A stretch of 64,000 bases of DNA, from NCBI GenBank assembly GCA_958496175.1, contig OY292274.1:68582630-68646629 (forward strand), given 5' to 3'. Under the pieces are notes generated by a model. The model was not told the DNA's origin and did no database searches. It saw only the letters and a program-made list of their open reading frames with translations. The position numbers and the translations under genes are program-made. Below are positions 58,578-64,000 of the stretch, piece by piece. The DNA is from Sisyra terminalis (Eukaryota > Arthropoda > Insecta > Neuroptera > Sisyridae). Every line of letters starts with the position of its first letter. The first letter of the stretch is position 1.

Positions 58578-60382
58578 AACATTTGTATACGAAAATCTCA
58601 AGCATATGCTCAACTGTTGATATGAAATAACATAGTACAAGCTTGAAGGCCAAAATGAGAGAATGGCAGCTTTAAATATATCGTTTAAGGAATTTGGAAC
58701 CAGTTTGAGGTATTTATTATTTGTTGTCAATTATAAAAACATTAACACCTGATTCCGTATTCATTAGTGACACCTTTAATTCTACCTTTTTCACACATTT
58801 TGGCCTTCTACTATGTTATCTCATACCACCCGTTGAGATCAGGTAAAGTTCCTTTCAATTTTAACACCAGCTTGGAATTCAAGCTGGTTTCGGTGACAAT
58901 ATTGATCATTATGGTCCAAAGGTTGATAAAATGAACGTAAATTTTTGTCTACCTGCATTATTTCGTATAATTCAACAACAGGTTTATTGATTTTGATAAT
59001 ATTTTGTTTTCAGGTACATCTTAGGCATGTTTCGCCAAAAATAAGTATAAAGGTCACAAACAAGTCGTTGTACCAATATTTTATTCTGATTTTACTTATG
59101 GTTCCAATCTGACAGCTTTACTGATTTGACAGAAACTTTGTAATTAAAGTTCAAATCATTTTTCTTCGGAAGAAAAGCTTGCCTATTTACGTTTAATTAT
59201 TAATAATAAACGTTGCATTTAGAAGAAGCCCGATTAAAATAATTAAATGGACATCCAATTGGATATAAATTGGATTCTTTCAATTAAATATCTATGTTTT
59301 TCTTTAAGGATATAACAAACATTTTTAAATGAGAAGTGACCCCAACCAAAATTGTATTGCGGGTCACTTCAAAAATTCATCATAACTCCGCGGGTCACTA
59401 TTAAAGTTATATCTCAAATTCTCCATACTAAATTTAGATACCCTAAACATTTATATTATATTGATTTTCACCACTATGATCATTATAAAATGTATGCATT
59501 TTATAAAGGTCTGATGCATCTCGCGGGTTGGCCATTTCTGACAGTCTCTGATTTAAATAACACCGGCACACAAAAAAAAAGTGCTCTGTACTTTTGACCG
59601 GACCTACATAAATCTACGTATTTTGACCCCTGAACACGAATCCGGGGTCGGTTTGACCTGTACACCCTCAAAAATTCGAGAAAACTTTAAAAAAAACGAA
59701 AAAAATGGTTAAAATCAGCAGTTTTGGTGACATAAAATTTTTTTTGAACTAAACCGAACATGATTTTCATGTTTTTCGATCCGCTGAATACAAATTCGAA
59801 GTTTATGTAAACCATAAGCCGTTTTCATTGTAAGAAAATTACAAAAAACCCTTAAAAATTGACAAAAATTGCGGCTATTGTTCTAAAATTCGAGATTATA
59901 TGATGGAAATAAACTTTTAAATCTCTACAAATGATATTTTGCATATTATTCTATTTCTGGAATATGATTTTGAAGATTATTTGGCCAAAATCTTTAAAGA
60001 AATTGAAATTCCCCGCAAAAAATCTCTGAAAATTACAAATGGGCCAATTGCTTAAATTTCAATTTGTCATTTGCTTATATCGAATTCGCCTGTCTTTAAA
60101 TGACTTAAGTACAGGGCTAGTTAGTTATGCAAGAGTAGCTTTTAGGGATTTTTGAATTCTTGTTTGGACGCTTGTGTCTGTAACCAGGACACCTCCACGT
60201 GGTGACGGCGGGCAACAGAACCGTCTGGCAGAGTCCCTGGGTTAAAGGCGTAGATGCCGTCATGGCAGGCACAAGCGAAAAGTGTTTTACGATGCAGGGA
60301 TTCGGAACCCCCAATGTCGGCGTCTGGTCAGAGTGAGAAAGCAGGCAATTTTCTTACAATAAAACACACTTATGGTCTACAT
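58578..60382. other. Intergenic, with a GC-richer block at about 60160-60340
   Basis: Mostly AT-rich. The plus frame 59352-59597 has no domain. The block 60160-60340 (ACACCTCCACGTGGTGACGG...) stands out in base composition and has a minus frame without recognised homology; it could be a fragment of a mobile element or gene. Confidence 0.45.
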
Positions 60383-60737
60383 CAGTGATTCCCAAAGTGG
60401 TCTATATCCACCCCTAGGAGTCTATGACAACCTGCAAGGGGTCTACGTCAGCGAAAAAAAATTTGGGGTCCATGAAATGAAAATGGGGGTCCACGATAGT
60501 GGATCTCAACACATACACTGATAGTACCTATTTACTTACATCATACTATCTTATTTATAATATTAAGACATATACATTATTTATAAAAGTACCAATGTTT
60601 TTACTTTAATGTTTTAATACTAACTTCACTGCAGTTAGAAATTTACAGGAAATCAATATCAGGTAAGTAGGGGGTCTACCCAACACAAAAAAAAAATGGC
60701 AAGGGGTCTACGACACAAAAAAGTTTGGGGAACTCTG
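60383..60737. mobile_element. hAT-like MITE, CAGTGATTCCCAAA ends
   Basis: CAGTGATTCCCAAAGTGGTC at the left and (complement) CAGAGTTCCCCAAACTTTTT at the right, with GGGGTCTACG-type subterminal repeats on both sides. Its 8-bp flanks do not match convincingly. Non-coding. Confidence 0.72.
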
Positions 60738-61089
60738 GTTTTGTTGGTTTGTGTAGATTTCAAAAACTGGAAAAAGTTTTGCACCCATTTAGCTCAAATT
60801 TTGTTCCGATTTATAAATCCGCTTTAATGATTGTTTTTATCTTTTTTTGCGTTAGTAATATACTTGCGATCGCAAAAAAATGGCTTTTTCAACGGTCAAT
60901 AAGCCGTTAATTGTTAATACTTCATTGTTATGATCGTATAGTGATTTTTAGAGTAATTGAAAATGTATATCTTGAAGATGAGTTATAATTGGTACAACGA
61001 GGGATGCTGCAGATTGATAAGTGAGGTGATTCTGATAATTCTCAAGCTTTTTTTTCCTAAATTGCATTTATCTTTTTACAACTATTGGC

Positions 61090-61120
61090 TAGCAGGGCAA
61101 TGTCTGCCGGGTTTAGCTAG
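61090..61120 (+). mobile_element. Helitron-like 3' terminus
   Basis: A GGCA-ATGTC-TGCC hairpin (61097-61109) is followed by GGGTTTAGCTAG ending at 61120, then T. Hairpin plus about 8-12 nt plus CTAG|T matches Helitron ends. The 5' end of this element was not identified. Confidence 0.5.
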
Positions 61121-61722
61121 TTATTTTTAAAAAAAATGGCTCAAATCTCTTTTAGATCAGTCAATATTTGGCAATTTCCTTTTTGATTCTTTTCGCAATT
61201 TATGATTAATTCAGTTCTAAGTAAGATTTATTTTTCTCTTTTGTACCTTAATTATCAATGTGGACCGATTACCAAATATTACCCAACCAGTGGCGTAGCT
61301 AGGTACCCAAGGGCCCTGGGGCAAATTAAAAAATGGGGCCCCACAGCTATGTAAACTGATTAGTTTTATCAAATACAAATATGAAATATACAAATACTTT
61401 AAAAATGCTAAAGTACTTAAGCTCTTTTTTGTGCACTGCAGGCCAGATAATAAAAATATTAAACAATAACAACATAAATTTCAATTGATACTAGGTATAG
61501 GTTTGACAAATAAAACGAAATAGGAGAAGATTCGAGAGTTTATTATATAAAGGTCAGGTCTACCAACTGACTAACAATTATATTTTCAATTTTTAGCTTT
61601 AGTTTTCGCAAAAGTATCAATGACTTGGTTTAAATCCAGGCTTGATGCGGTTTAGCTAGCCTTAGTTAGCCTAGCCTCTCGATAGCTACGTCACTGATTA
61701 GTATGACATACCAGTAAAGAAA

Positions 61723-62078
61723 TTTGTTTTTTGTAACGACTGCTTCTAAAGTTGAACTTTCGTGCGTTGTGTGGCGGGGATAAAGAGCCGTTTTCTCATC
61801 GTGGTGGCAAGCGTGCGCGAAAGTAGAGAAACCGTGCGCGAAAGTAAATAACAGTGCGAAAAAGTAAAATAAATTGATACCTAAATAAACTTTGATAAGA
61901 AATAGTTAATATAGGTAATTATTTGACTGTAGTTTAAACTAAAATGTTGTTTTTATTCATAATTTTTCCATAAATTATTCTTACTATAGAGTTGAAATTT
62001 TTCATATATAAATAACAATAATTAATTTATCAATCTGTTTCTGTTGAACTTTAGAAGCAGTCGTTACAAAAAATTTTG
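61723..62078. mobile_element. MITE-like inverted-repeat element inside the hAT
   Basis: TTTGTAACGACTGCTTCTAA...GTTGAAC and its complement form 30-bp ends of a roughly 355-bp segment. The interior has a short imperfect repeat, GTGCGCGAAAGTA, near 61812-61860. No coding. Confidence 0.72.
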
Positions 62079-62087
62079 TTCGATACT

Positions 62088-62292
62088 TATGCTTAAAGTG
62101 AGGTACCTAGTAGGACGAAATTGAGACACTTGCTAAAGGAACTGATCATATACAACTTGATCTTGTGCGCCTACCCCCACGAGGCCGCCATGCGAGTGAG
62201 GGTACACAGCGCACTCGATCTCGTTGTGTATGATCAGTCCCTTCAGCTCGTGCATCAATTTCATCCTACTAGAAAACCTCACTTTACGCATA
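62088..62292. mobile_element. Short fold-back element inside the hAT
   Basis: AAAGTGAGGTACCTAGTAGG at the left and its near complement (CCTACTAGAAAACCTCACTT) at the right, with pairing continuing through CTGATCATATACAAC/GTTGTGTATGATCAG to a small GC-rich centre. About 205 bp, nearly entirely palindromic. Confidence 0.75.
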
Positions 62293-63011
62293 TGTATTGA
62301 AAAAAACTATTAACTTTCGTTGCATTATTAAGGAAATGTATTGTTTTTATTCAAATCATATAATTTGAATATTAATTTGTGGCGAATAAGAATATCAATT
62401 CATTGAAGAAGATGATTGAAATCATGAAATTATTAATGTAGAAATGAAATTTCCAGTTTAAAGAGTCTTGCCAAGGGTGGACAAAGTTGGAAAGTGCAAT
62501 TCAACGGAAAACTAGACCTTATAAAGTTTAAAGAATTTTATGCTTTGAGCTTTAAATTGTGACGAAAACTTATTCAAATCAATGTTGTATTGTTGATCAC
62601 AAGGAAAGAATAATAATATCGCTGTAAATACTTTCGTTAGGTAGCATTCTAGCACTTCATATTTGCTCATTATTTCCTCACATAATTGGTGAACTTCCAC
62701 CTGAATTTCCAAAAGTTCAGTTTGATTTCTGGTAAGGATTTGCGGGTCCCCTGAGCCAGGGGGCCCCGGGGCTCTGCCCCGCCTAGCCCCTAGGTAGCTA
62801 CGCCACTGTACCCAACGTAATACAAGGCAAATGAGAAACGAAACTCGTATTACGACCAAAACATTATCTTACTTTCATTGACGATAAGATAATATTTAAG
62901 TTTATCAGGTCTCGTTAATTAATTCAAACACTGATTTACATCATTATCGCATTGTCGACACATTTCGTAACTCGTTAAACTTCACAAGAACCAACAATTG
63001 AATTTGAAATA

Positions 63012-63809
63012 ATGCAAGAATTTAGTGGTAAAGTGGTGTTAATAACGGGTGCCAGCTCAGGAATCGGAGCCGCCAGTGCCGTACATTTCGCTAAACTAGG
63101 AGCAAGTCTCTCGCTAACCGGTCGTAAAATCGAAAAACTAAACGAAATTGTCGAACAATGTACATTAACAACACTGCTCCATAGTGAACATAGCCACGTG
63201 AAACCTCACCTAACAATAGTGGCTGACGTCACTGTCGAGTCAGAGGCGCACAGAATTGTCGCCGAAACCATAGAGCATTTCGGTCGGATTGATGTGCTGG
63301 TGAATAGTGCCGGGGTTTTCGAAATGGGAACCATTGAAACATCCACGCTCGCCCAATATGATCGGGTGATGGGGACAAATGTGCGGGCGTTGTACTACAT
63401 CACCCACTTGGTGGTACCCTGGTTGGTGGTGACGCGGGGTTCCATCGTGAACGTATCGAGCGTGAATGGGATTCGAGCGTTTGCCGGCGTCTTGATGTAT
63501 AACCTGTCAAAAGCTGCCGTCGATCAATTTACACGATGTGTGGCGCTCGAGTTGGCGTCGAAACATGTCCGTGTCAACTCGGTTAATCCTGGAGTGATTG
63601 AGACCAATTTTCAACGAAGTGGCGGCATGACGGAGCCAGAGTACGCGGCGTTTTTGCTTCACTCCCGGAGTACACATGCACTGGGTCGAGTCGGCCAGGT
63701 GGACGAAGTCGCTGATGTGATTACATTTTTGGCTGGCGACAAGTCTGGATATATCACCGGTGCTACGATTCCAGTGGATGGTGGACGACATGCTATGTGT
63801 CCACGATAA
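63012..63809 (+). CDS. Classical short-chain dehydrogenase/reductase (FabG-like), intact
   Basis: 265 residues, single exon. TGASSGIG (residues 12-19) binds the dinucleotide cofactor; NSAG (98-101) stabilises the central sheet; N123, S150, Y163 and K167 (NVSS...MYNLSK) form the catalytic tetrad; PG (193-194) follows the active site. Length is typical of classical SDRs (about 250-280). The C-terminus GATIPVDGGRHAMCPR resembles insect proteins annotated as FabG-like or 3-oxoacyl-ACP reductase-like; substrate cannot be told from sequence. ATG at 63012 is chosen because the Rossmann fold starts at residue 6. No signal peptide, so probably cytosolic. Base composition is much richer in G+C than the surroundings. 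The overlapping minus-strand frame 63507-63962 is a shadow. Confidence 0.95.
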   Translation: MQEFSGKVVLITGASSGIGAASAVHFAKLGASLSLTGRKIEKLNEIVEQCTLTTLLHSEHSHVKPHLTIVADVTVESEAHRIVAETIEHFGRIDVLVNSAGVFEMGTIETSTLAQYDRVMGTNVRALYYITHLVVPWLVVTRGSIVNVSSVNGIRAFAGVLMYNLSKAAVDQFTRCVALELASKHVRVNSVNPGVIETNFQRSGGMTEPEYAAFLLHSRSTHALGRVGQVDEVADVITFLAGDKSGYITGATIPVDGGRHAMCPR

Positions 63810-63972
63810 CCAAGACTTGTAAATTACACAGGTTGAGTCATTAGAAGAAAAAAAAATGACGTCACACGAAGAATTTTGAAATTGATCAGTACGAATTTCT
63901 TCTGGATACGTCACTGGTAGCGCATGCGGCCACCTGTGTATTTTATAAACCTTGCACGACAACCACTTTTAA

Positions 63973-63978
63973 AATAAA
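63973..63978 (+). promoter_or_regulatory. Polyadenylation signal AATAAA of the SDR gene
   Basis: Canonical AATAAA about 165 bases after the SDR stop codon, in an AT-rich 3' region. It is the best-placed candidate for cleavage and polyadenylation. Confidence 0.55.
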
Positions 63979-64000
63979 ATATAAAAATATGCTCAATACT

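Larger units (their letters stand above)
61288..62808 (-). mobile_element. hAT element with nested inserts, perfect 8-bp TSD
   Basis: CAGTGGCGTAGCTAGG at 61288 and its inverted partner ending CTACGCCACTG at 62808 are flanked by TACCCAAC (61280-61287 and 62809-62816). The two hAT pieces (61288-61696 and about 62590-62808) are therefore the ends of one insertion. The minus strand near 62600-62780 encodes QTELLEIQVEVHQLCEEIMS of the transposase C-terminal region. About 0.9 kb of unrelated inverted-repeat DNA lies between the pieces. Confidence 0.88.

Noticed and set aside
63507..63962. 151-codon minus-strand frame overlapping the SDR gene
   Set aside because: Shadow of the intact SDR reading frame, which has all catalytic motifs on the plus strand.

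Overview
The window looks like AT-rich nuclear DNA of an arthropod, most likely an insect. The support is spliced exons with GT/AG boundaries, the mixture of hAT, Helitron, pogo/Tigger, non-LTR and Penelope-like repeats, and one intronless short-chain dehydrogenase ending in a C-terminal signature (DGGRHAMCPR) that I associate with insect members. No bacterial operon, tRNA, rRNA or CRISPR was seen. I cannot name the species.

Layout. 1-9.74 kb: a nearly homogeneous 334-bp satellite array (29 monomers plus a decayed edge monomer) running off the left edge. 11.6-13.45 kb: a broken non-LTR reverse transcriptase whose catalytic core was amplified into about five tandem 320-bp units. 14.8-19.7 kb: hAT elements and two inverted copies of an intronless isocitrate dehydrogenase (NAD) alpha-subunit pseudogene split by a hAT insertion. 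19.8-31 kb: Helitrons, hammerhead-bearing Penelope-like repeats, tandem and inverted repeats. 31.8-32.2 kb: spliced exons of a diverged KRTCAP2-like membrane protein. Further phase-compatible exons lie at 35.5-38.2 kb, where the last two are duplicated on either side of a Helitron. 32.4-37.3 kb also holds a Tigger-like element and nested long-palindrome MITEs. 40-47 kb: TIR elements and two giant fold-back elements with arms near 0.6 kb. 48-52.8 kb: a low-copy repeat carrying a decayed ORF, a hAT-like insertion with a visible empty site, and a full-length Helitron. 53.7-55.5 kb: alternating palindromes. 57-63 kb: more fold-backs, hAT elements and a Helitron end. 63.0-63.8 kb: the only clearly intact gene, an SDR oxidoreductase.

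The host genes (SDR and the KRTCAP2-like exons) show no functional link to each other. The rest is a record of nested mobile elements, and relative insertion order can often be read from target-site duplications and paralogous empty sites. The most unusual signal is a repeat family, five copies, whose arm contains a hammerhead-ribozyme-like core. One single-arm copy is flanked by a perfect 15-bp target-site duplication.
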